Source of the DNA: Pseudomonas sp. GD03919
Lineage (GTDB): Bacteria; Pseudomonadota; Gammaproteobacteria; Pseudomonadales; Pseudomonadaceae
NCBI RefSeq assembly: GCF_029814935.1
Contig: NZ_CP104582.1
Location: 2,108,001-2,172,000, forward strand
DNA: 64,000 nucleotides
Direction: 5' to 3'
Shown here: piece by piece, positions 16,493-24,962 of the stretch
Layout: every line of letters starts with the position of its first letter
How positions within the stretch are numbered: position 1 is the first letter of the stretch
Made by a program: the position numbers and the translations under genes
Notes under the pieces: generated by a model
What the model was told of the DNA's origin: nothing
Database searches by the model: none
Seen by the model: only the letters and a program-made list of their open reading frames with translations

Positions 16493-17169
16493 TCAGCAAT
16501 AGACTTTGGGCGGAAGAAGGACCTGCAAGGTCTGGCTATTTGATGGGGTGGCCGGGGCCGTGCCGCGTAGTCGCTTGGGTGAGAGCAACTCTTTGCTTCG
16601 TGGGCCATGCCAGTGTTTGGCGGTCAGCAGATAGTCTTTCAGCACCTGCTCCCATGAGATGCCGAGGGTGCTGAGCAGTATGGCGGCGACGAAACCGGTG
16701 CGATCCTTGCCTGCGACGCAGTGGAACACCAGCAGCAGGCCGTCGCTGGCCAGCAGTCTGTCGAACAGCGGGGTCAGGCGCGGGGCAACGGCTGCTGGGA
16801 ACTGGTGATAGGAGAGCAGCATGGCCTGGGTAGCGTCTTGCTTCGATGGGGTGTCGAGCAGGGCTAGCCCCATAGCTTCATGCTCGCGCGCAAATCGGCC
16901 GATATATCTAGGTGCAAGGTGCTGACCGGGGGCGCCTCGGGCCAGCGGCTGGGGATCTGCCGTCTCTCATGACCACTGCGCAGATCGCAGATCAGGCGGA
17001 TTGAGGCTGGCTACGGTCGACAGGCCCTGATCGGTCAGCTCGGCCAGGCTCTCTGAGCGGTAGATCAGGCCCGGGGAATGTGTCTGCCGTCCACCGAGGT
17101 GTAGCCGCCCAAGTCGCGAAAATTCGGTGCGCCCGTGAGCCATGGGGCGGATGGAAGCTCAATAGACAT
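16493..17169 (-). pseudogene. Tyrosine phosphatase pseudogene (Y_phosphatase3-like)
   Basis: The start is intact at the ATG at 17169 (MSIELPSAPWLTGAPNFRDL, then GGYTSVDGR), but the frame stops about 35 codons in. A second frame continues GLIYRSESLAELTDQGLSTV, also broken, and a third carries the active-site loop HCVAGKDRTG with FVAAILLSTLGISWEQVLKDYLL. Together they reconstruct a protein-tyrosine phosphatase of the LMW/DSP-like PTP family with at least two frameshifts and a lost C-terminus. The catalytic Cys-x5-Arg is present but cannot be reached from the start. Next to an enoyl-CoA hydratase remnant on the same strand, so a chromosomal segment decayed as a block. Confidence 0.8.
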
Positions 17170-17192
17170 TACGGATTCTCCGGGGTGGCCGT

Positions 17193-17520
17193 TCAATCGA
17201 ACACGGCCGGCTTACGCTCCAGGATCGAGCGGATACCGCTGATGAAACCGTCGCAGGTCGCACAATGGGCGACCTGCACCGCCTCTTCCACCAACTGCTC
17301 GTTGAAGTTGCGGAAGGCGGCGTGGTTGAGCAGCGCCTTGTTCGCCGCCATGGCGGTAGTGGGGCCTGCGGCTAGGCGCTGGGCGAGTTTTTCAGTGGCT
17401 GCGGTCAACTCGTTGTCGGGCAGTACCAGGGTAACGATAGAGCCAGAGCTTCGTCGGGATCGATCCGCTCGTAGAGTAGGGCTAGGCATTTGGCGGCTTT
17501 GATCCTAGAAACGGCAGTTG
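17193..17520 (-). pseudogene. Enoyl-CoA hydratase C-terminal remnant
   Basis: One frame gives SRIKAAKCLALLYERIDPDEALAL and, after a frameshift near 17440, another gives LVLPDNELTAATEKLAQRLA...ALLNHAAF and ISGIRSILERKPAVF to a stop. This is the C-terminal third of a crotonase-fold enoyl-CoA hydratase; the N-terminal catalytic part is missing. It lies just upstream of the phosphatase pseudogene on the same strand, suggesting a former operon. Confidence 0.75.
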
Positions 17521-17901
17521 ACCGCGCATGATGACCTGCAAGCTTGTGCCACCAACTAGCTTTCCGGGTGCCTTCCCCGTCACCCAACAGGTACTGCTCC
17601 GCACTTGCCCATTTCGATCTCAAGCTGTTGTCAGCATTACAGTTTTCCGTGCCACGTGCCGTTTCAACTGCGGTTTCTAGGTTGATATCCATTGCGCCGG
17701 CCAGCAGGCCGCTGAGGAGTGTCAGGCCGGCACTGGTGATCGAGCTGCGGGTCTCGTTATTTCAGGTAGTTGCATGTGATATCCAGCTCGCTGGGAGCAC
17801 CGAGCAAGGGTTGGCTTGAATCCTGTTGCTTAATGTATTGATGGTAATGTTATGCATGAATACGTTATTGTATCAAGGCCATCACGGAGGTCGAGAGCGT
17901 C

Positions 17902-18165
17902 ATGCATAGCATCTCTATAAAAATAAGATTGGTTTTCCTGGCTCTGTTGTCTTTGCTCGGCATTCTTATCGCCGGGTTACCTCCGCGTTGCATGAACAGA
18001 GTCTGGCGGCCGGAGCCATTGCGCGGGAGGTGGGGCAGATAGCACGGATGAGTGAGGAAAGCAGCCGCATTGCCGTCGGCACGACATCCATCTCCCAGAC
18101 GCTGCAAGCATCCTCCAGCGTGCTACACGAGGCGGTCAGCCGCTTCAAGGTTTGGTTTTCCTGCC
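17902..18165 (+). pseudogene. Methyl-accepting chemotaxis protein, internally deleted
   Basis: The ATG at 17902 with a GGAGG-type site upstream begins MHSISIKIRLVFLALLSLLG, the first membrane helix of a chemoreceptor. Within 25 codons the sequence jumps, in another frame, to the last 60 residues of a chemoreceptor (VTSALHEQSLAAGAIAREVG ... VLHEAVSRFKV). About 1.5 kb must have been deleted between the two. The usual stop after RFKV is missing, so the tail frame runs on into the MFS gene. Confidence 0.8.
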
Positions 18166-18173
18166 GGGGTTAC

Positions 18174-19394
18174 ATGAACAGTCCGTCTCCTCTCCGTTAC
18201 CCGCTGTTCCGCGCCCTCTGGGTGGCCAGCCTGATCGCCAATACCTGCTTCTGGATGCAGAGTGTCGGGGCGGCCTGGTTGATGGTCACCCTGAGCGGCT
18301 CGGCATTAATGGTGGCTCTAATCCAGACCGCGATCAGCTTGCCGGCTTTTTTCTTCGGTTTGCCGGCAGGTGTGCTCGCGGATCTATTGAGCCGGCGTTG
18401 GCTGCTGGTGGCGATCCATGTCGGCATGCTGCTGGTCGGTATATTGCTGGTGCTGCTGGGCGATTTACTCGCCCCTTGGGGCTTGTTGGCCCTGGTCTTC
18501 CTGATGGGCGTCGGCACGGCTTTGAGCCTGCCGACCTGCCAGGCCTCTATAGCGGATACGGTGCCCAAGGCGGCACTAGTGCCAGCCATCGCCATCAACA
18601 GTGTGGCCTACAACGCCGCGCGCGCGTTGGGGCCAGCCATAGCTGGACTGGTCATCGTCCGGCTGGGCGTTGAGGCGGTGTTCATTCTCAATTTGGCCAT
18701 GCTGCTATTCGTGCTGGGCATTTTCATTTTCCGCTACAAGCCACGGCCTGTGCCGGTAATTGCGCCGGAACGGATGAGCGGAGCCATGGCCACTGGGCTG
18801 CGCTTTATCCGCCATGCCCAGCATCTGCATGGTTATCTCTACCGAGCGATTGCCTTCGTGGGGTGTGCCAGTGCGCTTTGGGCGTTGCTGCCGCTGCTGG
18901 CGGTAAGCGTTGCCGATGGTAGCAGTGCCGTCTATGGCTATCTGCTGGCTTGTCTGGGCCTGGGGGCGGTCGTCGGAGGGCTGCTGCTGAATCGGATGCG
19001 TGCTTGGTTTACCAGCTTCGACGCATTGTTGCGATTCGCCGCAGTGTCGTTCGCAGGTTGCATGCTGGCCGTGGCCTGGTTGCCGGTGTTACCCCTGGTG
19101 GGCTTGGCGCTGGTGGTTGCTGGCCTGGCCTGGATCGCGTTCAGTTCGACGCTCAATGCGGCGTTCCAAAGCCATCTGCCTAGCGCGCTGAGGGCGCGCT
19201 CGATCGCGGTGTTGTTGCTTGCTTTTCAGGGGGCTATGGCCCTGGGTGGGCTGCTCTGGGGAGGGCTGGCGGAAGCCGTTGGCGTCCCTCGTGCCTTGAG
19301 TGTTGCGGCCCTGTGTATTGGCCCAGGTCTGTTGTGGGCGCACCGTCATGGGATCGCCACGAGCCTGGGCGTGGAGAGCAGGGGCGGCGAATAG
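18174..19394 (+). CDS. MFS transporter (MFS_3/EntS-like)
   Basis: 406 residues from the ATG at 18174 (MNSPSPLRYPLFRALWVASL). About twelve membrane helices; motif A-like GLPAGVLADLLSRRWLL between helices 2 and 3; typical of the MFS_3 group of drug or siderophore exporters. The substrate cannot be told. The frame is open upstream into the tail of the chemoreceptor remnant, which could make a fusion, but the MFS family begins at the ATG chosen. It is the first of two intact genes in the decayed ICE end. Confidence 0.82.
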   Translation: MNSPSPLRYPLFRALWVASLIANTCFWMQSVGAAWLMVTLSGSALMVALIQTAISLPAFFFGLPAGVLADLLSRRWLLVAIHVGMLLVGILLVLLGDLLAPWGLLALVFLMGVGTALSLPTCQASIADTVPKAALVPAIAINSVAYNAARALGPAIAGLVIVRLGVEAVFILNLAMLLFVLGIFIFRYKPRPVPVIAPERMSGAMATGLRFIRHAQHLHGYLYRAIAFVGCASALWALLPLLAVSVADGSSAVYGYLLACLGLGAVVGGLLLNRMRAWFTSFDALLRFAAVSFAGCMLAVAWLPVLPLVGLALVVAGLAWIAFSSTLNAAFQSHLPSALRARSIAVLLLAFQGAMALGGLLWGGLAEAVGVPRALSVAALCIGPGLLWAHRHGIATSLGVESRGGE

Positions 19395-19460
19395 GCAGAA
19401 CCGTTGGGTTTATTGATCGGAAAACGACCGGAACAGGTCGCAAGAAGCGAGGAGTGTGTT

Positions 19461-21128
19461 GTGCTTGACCGTGAATTTATGGAGTTCGACGTCGTTATCG
19501 TCGGAGCTGGCCCGTCCGGCCTGTCCGCTGCCTGCCGACTGAAGCAGAAAGCCGCTGAAGCGGGCCAGAAGATCAGCATTTGCGTGGTCGACAAAGGCTC
19601 GGAAGTCGGCGCTCACATCCTCTCCGGCGCCGTGTTCGAGCCGCGTGCCCTGGACGAACTGTTCCCCGACTGGCAGGCACTGGGCGCCCCGCTCAACACG
19701 CAGGTGGTGCGCGACGATATCTACCTGCTGCAGGGGCCGGAAACCGCCACCCGGATGCCTGGCTTCTTCGTGCCGAAGACCATGCACAACGAGGGCAACT
19801 ACATCATCTCCCTGGGCAATCTGTGCCGCTGGCTGGCCCAGCAGGCGGAGAACCTGGGCGTGGAGATCTACCCGGGCTTCGCCGCCCAGGAAGCGCTGAT
19901 CGACGACAACGGCGTGGTGCGTGGCATCGTCACCGGCGATCTGGGCGTCGACCGCGAAGGCAACCCCAAGGAAGGCTACTACACCCCGGGCATGGAGCTG
20001 CGCGCCAAGTACACCCTGTTCGCCGAAGGCTGCCGCGGCCATATCGGCAAGCAACTGATCAAGAAGTACGACCTCGACAGCGAGGCCGACGCCCAGCACT
20101 ACGGCATCGGCATCAAGGAAATCTGGGACATCGACCCGGCCAAGCACGAGCAGGGCCTGGTGGTGCACACCGCCGGCTGGCCGATGGACATCATGGGCAC
20201 CGAGAACACCGGCGGCTCCTTCCTCTATCACCTGGAGAACAACCAGGTGGTGGTCGGCCTGATCGTCGACCTGTCCTATGCCAACCCGCACCTGTCGCCG
20301 TTCGACGAGTTCCAGCGCTACAAGCACCACCCGGTGATCGCCCAGTACCTGGAGGGCGGCAAGCGCGTGGCCTACGGCGCCCGCGCCATCTGCAAGGGCG
20401 GCCTCAACTCGCTGCCGAAGATGGTCTTCCCCGGCGGCGCGCTGATCGGCTGCGACCTCGGCACCCTGAACTTCGCCAAGATCAAGGGCAGCCACACCGC
20501 GATGAAATCCGGCATGCTCGCCGCCGAGGCCATCGCCGAAGCCCTGGCTGCCGGCCGTGAAGGCGGCGACGAGCTGACCAATTACGTCGATGGCTTCAAG
20601 GCCAGCTGGCTGTACGACGAGCTGTTCCGCAGCCGCAACTTCGGCGCGGCGATCCACAAGTACGGCGCCATCGTCGGCGGCGGCATCAACTGGCTGGATC
20701 AGAACCTCTTCGGCGGCAAGCTCCCCTTCACCCTGCACGACAACAAGCCGGATTACGCCTGCCTCAAGCCGGCCGCCGAGAGCAAGAAGATCGCCTACCC
20801 GAAACCGGACGGCAAACTGAGCTTCGACAAGCTCTCCTCGGTGTTCCTCTCCAACACCAACCACGAGGAAGAGCAGCCCTGCCACCTCAAGCTCACCGAC
20901 CCGAGTATCCCGCTGGCGAAGAACCTGCCGCTGTACGACGAGCCGGCGCAGCGCTACTGCCCGGCCGGCGTCTACGAGGTGGTGACCCAGGAGGATGGCG
21001 AGAAGAAGTTCCAGATCAACGCGCAGAACTGCGTGCACTGCAAGACCTGCGACATCAAGGATCCGGCGCAGAACATCACCTGGGTGGCGCCGGAAGGCAC
21101 CGGCGGGCCTAACTACCCCAATATGTAA
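19461..21128 (+). CDS. etfD: Electron transfer flavoprotein-ubiquinone oxidoreductase
   Basis: 555 residues, family length. FAD-binding VVIVGAGPSGLSAACRL near the N-terminus, the membrane-surface region LGNLCRWLAQQAENLGVEIY, and the C-terminal 4Fe-4S cluster CVHCKTCDIKDP with Cys earlier in RYCPAGVYE. It passes electrons from acyl-CoA dehydrogenases via ETF to ubiquinone at the inner membrane. I chose GTG at 19461 because GAGGAG lies 6-7 bases before it and relatives start at the same place; upstream starts would add an unrelated leader. Its codons are strongly Pseudomonas-like, unlike the decayed neighbours. It lies inside the ICE boundary, so may be a second copy in the genome. etfB follows only as a remnant. 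Confidence 0.93.
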   Translation: MLDREFMEFDVVIVGAGPSGLSAACRLKQKAAEAGQKISICVVDKGSEVGAHILSGAVFEPRALDELFPDWQALGAPLNTQVVRDDIYLLQGPETATRMPGFFVPKTMHNEGNYIISLGNLCRWLAQQAENLGVEIYPGFAAQEALIDDNGVVRGIVTGDLGVDREGNPKEGYYTPGMELRAKYTLFAEGCRGHIGKQLIKKYDLDSEADAQHYGIGIKEIWDIDPAKHEQGLVVHTAGWPMDIMGTENTGGSFLYHLENNQVVVGLIVDLSYANPHLSPFDEFQRYKHHPVIAQYLEGGKRVAYGARAICKGGLNSLPKMVFPGGALIGCDLGTLNFAKIKGSHTAMKSGMLAAEAIAEALAAGREGGDELTNYVDGFKASWLYDELFRSRNFGAAIHKYGAIVGGGINWLDQNLFGGKLPFTLHDNKPDYACLKPAAESKKIAYPKPDGKLSFDKLSSVFLSNTNHEEEQPCHLKLTDPSIPLAKNLPLYDEPAQRYCPAGVYEVVTQEDGEKKFQINAQNCVHCKTCDIKDPAQNITWVAPEGTGGPNYPNM

Positions 21129-21804
21129 GCGTTATGTTGTGTATGCTGTCTTGCGCAGTATGTATGCATATGTTGTCGGTGTAAGCGCTACTGGAGAATG
21201 AGCTCAATAGAAATCGGATTATGCGGACGGCTTATAAGGTTCGCGTCAGGGCGGACAATCGCGGTGTCGACCTAGTCAACGTCAAGATGTCCAGGGACCC
21301 CTTCTGCGACATCGCCGCGGAAGAAGCCGTACGCCTGAAGGAGAAGGGCGTGGCGAGCGAATCGTCGTCTCCGTCGGCCCGGCCACCGCCCAGGAGCAAC
21401 TGCGCGCCTCACTGGCTCTGGGGGCTGACCGCGCCATCCTGATGGAAAGCAACGACGAACTGAACTCCCCGCAGGTTGCTCAATACCGTGTAAGCAGTAC
21501 AGCGCTTGCGGTGAATGCCTCAGGCGCTTGTTATCAAGCCGAAGAGGCAGGAAAGCCACGACTCTGCAGATGCCCTTTTCAAACCCCTTCGGGAAGGAGC
21601 CTCAGCGCAGTAGTCCAGATCGTCGACAGTCTGGGGGAAGGATAGTCTCCCGACCGAGCGGTAGCAGCGGTTGATGGATGCCGATAGAATTTTCTGGAAC
21701 ACAGTGCTTGACGGGACAGGGAAATGAGTCCAGAATTGCGTCCATTCCGAAACAGGGAATGGCGAAAAACCCTTTTTAATCAAAAGGTTAGAGGCTAGAT
21801 TAAA
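21129..21804. other. ICE tip between ETF-QO and the attachment site
   Basis: Apart from the etfB remnant, this stretch holds no gene I can support. The last 300 bp (about 21500-21804) become less GC-rich and probably contain the recombinase-binding end of the element, since they directly adjoin the tRNA-Gly-derived site. No clear arm-type repeats were found by eye. Confidence 0.45.
21221..21490 (+). pseudogene. etfB: etfB remnant (electron transfer flavoprotein beta subunit)
   Basis: [20 protein letters not shown] and [14 protein letters not shown] match the N-terminal region of EtfB, but the real start is replaced. After the GVASE position the reading continues in another frame ([35 protein letters not shown]) and then ends abruptly in unrelated DNA. 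In Pseudomonas etfB-etfA normally follow the ETF-QO gene, so this locus has lost the rest. Confidence 0.85.
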
Positions 21805-21822
21805 GTCTCGTTTCCCGCTCCA
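21805..21822 (+). other. att: ICE attachment site (3' end of tRNA-Gly)
   Basis: GTCTCGTTTCCCGCTCCA is identical to the last 18 bases I know for Pseudomonas tRNA-Gly(GCC), including the encoded CCA. The 60 bases before it are not tRNA, while the DNA after it is a strong terminator at the distance expected behind a tRNA gene. This is what remains at the integrase-distal end when an ICEclc-type element integrates into the tRNA-Gly 3' end. Everything to the left is therefore ICE, everything to the right old chromosome. Confidence 0.82.
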
Positions 21823-21828
21823 AACAAA

Positions 21829-21860
21829 CGAAAACGCCGCTCAATTGAGCGGCGTTTTCG
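21829..21860. terminator. Bidirectional terminator, formerly of tRNA-Gly
   Basis: A perfect 32-base palindrome (CGAAAACGCCGCTCAA and its complement) with A-run and T-run on its two sides. It serves the rightward tRNA-Gly transcript before ICE insertion and the leftward ybgE end. Confidence 0.8.
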
Positions 21861-21876
21861 TTTCTGTCGTTTGCGT

Positions 21877-22176
21877 TCAGGCTGCCCGTGCCAGATACAG
21901 CATGGTATAGCCCAGCCCGCACAATCCCCAGCCCAACCAGGGTGAGAATATGGCGCGCCACAGCCAGTGGCGCGGGGCGAAGCCGACGCCGTGGATGAAG
22001 GCGTTGGATACGCCCCACATCACCAGCATCAGTAACGAATGGCTGTAGCGGCCCTGGCTGTCGAGCATGGCGCCGGGGTGGATCAACAGCAGCAGCGCCA
22101 GCGGTGTAGCCAGCAGCCAGGAGAGCGCGCGCAAGGGCGTACGCTCGCTCAGGGCGATATCACACATTTTCGCCAT
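21877..22176 (-). CDS. ybgE: cyd operon protein YbgE
   Basis: 99 residues with three membrane helices (ALSWLLATPLALLLLIHPG, SLLMLVMWGVSNAFIHGVGF, IFSPWLGWGLCGLGYTMLYL). The GVSNAFIHGVGF motif is characteristic of the YbgE family of cytochrome bd operons. Role unknown; probably assembly or stability of the oxidase. Start at 22176 lies inside the end of cydX (17-base overlap). Confidence 0.85.
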   Translation of the reverse strand: MAKMCDIALSERTPLRALSWLLATPLALLLLIHPGAMLDSQGRYSHSLLMLVMWGVSNAFIHGVGFAPRHWLWRAIFSPWLGWGLCGLGYTMLYLARAA

Positions 22177-22273
22177 TGCTATCGAGATCCTGCGTGGTTT
22201 CCAGCCATAGTGCGTTGATGATGCCGAAGCTGCAGGCCAGCAGCACGCCAAGAATCCAGGTGAAGTACCACAT
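22160..22273 (-). CDS. cydX: Cytochrome bd oxidase small subunit CydX
   Basis: 37 residues: MWYFTWILGVLLACSFGIIN is the single membrane helix of CydX, followed by ALWLE and a polar tail. CydX binds the CydA/CydB core and stabilises the haems. It starts 11 bases after cydB ends and overlaps ybgE. It is too short for ordinary gene callers. Confidence 0.92.
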   Translation of the reverse strand: MWYFTWILGVLLACSFGIINALWLETTQDLDSNGENV

Positions 22274-22284
22274 CGCGTTTCTCC

Positions 22285-23145
22285 TCAATACAGGCCGTGG
22301 GGGTTGGCTTCGATGCTGCGGTCGTTGAGCTTGCCCCACATCTTCACGTAGCCCCAGAGGGTGTAGATGAGGATGATCGGTACGAAGATGCAGGCGACGA
22401 CGAACATGATCCCGAGGGTCTTTTGGCTCGATACCGCGTCCCACACCGTCAGGCTGGAGGCCGCATCAAGGCTCGACGGGAAGACGAAGGGGAACAGGGC
22501 GAAGCCGGCGGTGCAGATGGTGCCGACGATCATCAGGCTACTGCCGATGAAGGTCAGGCCGGCGCGACGCCAGGTGCAGGCGAGGATGGCCAGCAGTGCT
22601 CCGACCACACCCAGCACGGGGGCGCCCATTGTCAGTGGGTAGCGACTGTAATTGCCGAGCCAGCCGGCATTGTCGGCGAGCACCTGCTTGTGCAGCGGGT
22701 TCAGTGCCGCGCTAGCATCGAACGCACCCGCCAGACTCATGCCCTTGATACCCAGTGCCAGCCAACTGCCGGCCAGCAGGAAACCGATCAGGAATACCAG
22801 CGCACTGAGGTAAGTGGCCGTGCGCGAGCGTGCGGCCAGGTCACCTTCGGTGCGCATCACCAGCCAGGCGCCGCCGTGGGCGCAGAGCATGCTCAGGCTG
22901 ACCACGCCGCAGAGCAGGGCGAAGGGGTTGAGCAGGGCGAAGAAGGAGCCGTGGTAGCTCGAGCGCATCATGTCATCGAGCTGGAACGGCAGGCCGAGGA
23001 ACAGGTTGCCGAAGGCCACGCCGAAAACCAGCGCCGGTACCGCGCCGCCAACGAACAGGGCCCAGTCCCAGGCGTTGCGCCAGCGGGTGTTTTCCAGTTT
23101 GCTGCGGTAGTCGAAACCCACCGGGCGGCAGAACAGGGCGAACAG
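22285..23145 (-). pseudogene. cydB: cydB, C-terminal three quarters, split by transposon
   Basis: The frame reads LFALFCRPVGFDYRSKLENT onward through ANPHGLY to the stop, covering membrane helices 3-8 of cytochrome bd subunit II. Its N-terminal part is 13.6 kb away on the far side of the composite transposon. Removing the element and one copy of the AACAG duplication restores an uninterrupted 379-residue CydB, the length of the E. coli bd-I subunit. As it stands, the oxidase lacks a functional subunit II here; an internal ATG (MGFDYRSK) could give a fragment at most. Confidence 0.93.
23141..23145. repeat. Target-site duplication AACAG, left copy
   Basis: Identical to 36738-36742 on the other side of the composite. 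Five-base duplications are the rule for Tn3-family insertion. Confidence 0.9.
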
Positions 23146-23407
23146 GGGGTTTGGGGAGCAGTGGAACCAAAAACCAACGTAAGGCTTAGCTAGAGTTCAC
23201 CGCTGCCGAAAATAGGGGCGGTTATCCAGACTTTGTTTTACTGAACGACTTTTCTGCACTGCTTTTCATGCGTTTGGACGGCCTGGCGTCAGTGCCTGCC
23301 AGGGTTCGACAAAAGGATGGTTTTCCCGAACTAACCAGACGCCACAAGGGTTTGCGGGCAGGCGCTGGGCTTAAGTGCACTTTCTGTTCCGTTGCTCCCC
23401 AAACCCC
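23146..23407. mobile_element. 262-bp Tn3-derived miniature element (TIME-like MITE)
   Basis: Two 38-bp ends in inverted orientation bound it. The inner end (23370-23407) starts GGGGTTTGGGGAGCAACGGA and ends CTTAAG, sharing its first 15 bases with the outer end but differing more in the second half. There is no gene inside. It carries a resolvase-site-like palindrome 86% identical to the one before tnpR in the Tn5563-like unit. These are the hallmarks of Tn3-derived inverted-repeat miniature elements known from Pseudomonas. It supplies the left end of the composite. Confidence 0.85.
23303..23332. other. res-like resolvase site inside the MITE
   Basis: The 30 bases starting GGTTCGACAAAAGG match 26 of 30 positions with 35627-35656, in the same orientation. 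Both are palindromes with 12-bp half sites (GTTCG.CAAAA / TTTTG.CGAAC type), as expected for the crossover subsite of a serine resolvase. Confidence 0.7.
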
Positions 23408-23582
23408 CATTTCAAATTAAAAATCTTTACGCGTAAAAAACAGCAATAAAAAACAAGCAACTTGAAAGCTTTAATTATCCACGAAAAAATTAAATTAATC
23501 GCCAGCCAGCCTAATCGCGACAGGGCTCTGGAAACATCAGGAACCCCGCCGACGACCAAGAAGCTATATTGTTTTAAGCCAC

Positions 23583-24962
23583 TTAACGTTTCTCTACTTG
23601 GCAAGGAACTGCCGTCTCGAACGAAGAAACTGTGGTGTAGCGAGCACGCGGGAAGTAGTCGCCCATATCCTGCTGGATAGTTTCTTGCGACTTAATATTC
23701 TGCACTGCGTGTTTGAACTCACCACGGCCCAGCATGTTGCGCAGAACCAGGAAACTCAGATCCGGATCACCGGTACCGTCGCCCACATCCGCGATTGGCA
23801 ACCAGGACACACCACACTCGTTGATTGCATTGCGTGGGCGGTCACTTTCGCGACTAAGTACCAAGGTGTAGTAGCCGTTAGCGTCCACCGGAATCTGCTC
23901 ATCGAACAGACACTTATTGACCCGACCAGATGCGTAGCCCTGCTGAGAGCACCACGACCAGTAGCGCAGATCACCATCTTCAAACTTGGTGTTGCCGTTA
24001 TAGGTCTTTGGCGTAGTTGGTGCTTTGGCGCGGATTACGAAAACCTCGCCGTGCTTACGGTTGATAAAGGTGCGCACATACTGGTTGTCGAGGTTGGCAA
24101 AGAAGGTCCCGTCTTTCTTATTGGTACCACTCGCCACTGTGTTGTCGCCGGTGTAAATGGCATAACGCGACATGCTTTCCGAACTCTTGCTCCAGGTCGG
24201 CGGGTTACTGGCCGGCATGGCCGGACCGCCACGCGCCTTGGCCACCTCCGTCAGTTTATTGAGGTACTCACGCGGGGTCGCCAGGGCTGCCTGATCAAAC
24301 GACAATGGCTGGAAGCTACTCAAGCTGGCACAAACATCCTGTCCGCGCAGCTCCTTGCCATCAGCGAGAGTGAGTACCGGAGTTGGCAGACCGGAACCTG
24401 CTGTTTCGTCGGTATTTTTGTCCCCTGCGTAGATCCGATAAATCAGTTGCTGCTGGCCGTTTTCGGCTTGACCAGGCGCATGGATCTTGTCGCGGGTCTT
24501 GGCTTCTTGGTAAACGCCCCATGGAATAGGAGTGCTCAACGGCTCGCTAACCACTTCGATTTTATAGCCGCGCTGTTTACTGTTGCGGTCTGCACCGAAG
24601 AGATATGGGTTGCTAGCACCTGGCTTCGGCGCGATCAGGTAGTCGGCCACTGAGTCGAGAGGAGCACCCAAACGGTCATAGCTGATTAGGGACATATAGC
24701 GAGCATGCGGAAAACTGCCCTCTAAATGCAGCTTCGCGCCCTTCGGCACCGAGAAAGCTGCTCCCCAATAGAATGTTCCGGCGTCAGGGAAGGCGATGTT
24801 GATGTAGGGGTCACCACTGACCGGGCCGTAGCGCCAAAAACACGAACGAGGGCCTGGCATTGGATCCTTACCGATGGCAACACGCTGCTGGCCTTCCTCG
24901 AAGGCATTCGCCTGATCCCAGTTAGCCTGAGAAGGCGAGGCCGCCAGGATTAGAGTGGTCAT
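23583..24962 (-). CDS. Exported protein of unknown function, start probably frameshifted
   Basis: 459 residues from the ATG at 24962. The N-terminus (MTTLILAASPSQANWDQ) looks like the second half of a signal peptide. A better start, TTG at 25002 with AAGGAG six bases before it, reads LKPSYLANVTSF but in a frame shifted by one base, so a single-base change near 24965 may have broken the gene. The mature protein (FYWGAAFSVPKGAKLHLEGS, HARYMSLISYDRLGAPLDS) is all-beta-like, with about six cysteines. I have seen similar sequences only as hypothetical proteins. It belongs to the captured segment of the composite. Confidence 0.6.
   Translation of the reverse strand: MTTLILAASPSQANWDQANAFEEGQQRVAIGKDPMPGPRSCFWRYGPVSGDPYINIAFPDAGTFYWGAAFSVPKGAKLHLEGSFPHARYMSLISYDRLGAPLDSVADYLIAPKPGASNPYLFGADRNSKQRGYKIEVVSEPLSTPIPWGVYQEAKTRDKIHAPGQAENGQQQLIYRIYAGDKNTDETAGSGLPTPVLTLADGKELRGQDVCASLSSFQPLSFDQAALATPREYLNKLTEVAKARGGPAMPASNPPTWSKSSESMSRYAIYTGDNTVASGTNKKDGTFFANLDNQYVRTFINRKHGEVFVIRAKAPTTPKTYNGNTKFEDGDLRYWSWCSQQGYASGRVNKCLFDEQIPVDANGYYTLVLSRESDRPRNAINECGVSWLPIADVGDGTGDPDLSFLVLRNMLGRGEFKHAVQNIKSQETIQQDMGDYFPRARYTTVSSFETAVPCQVEKR

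Noticed and set aside
19410..21038. A 542-residue open frame antisense to the ETF-QO gene
   Set aside because: High-GC codon bias opens the opposite strand; the sequence is Val/Gly/Gln/Arg repetitive with no domain, while the sense strand is a complete ETF-QO.
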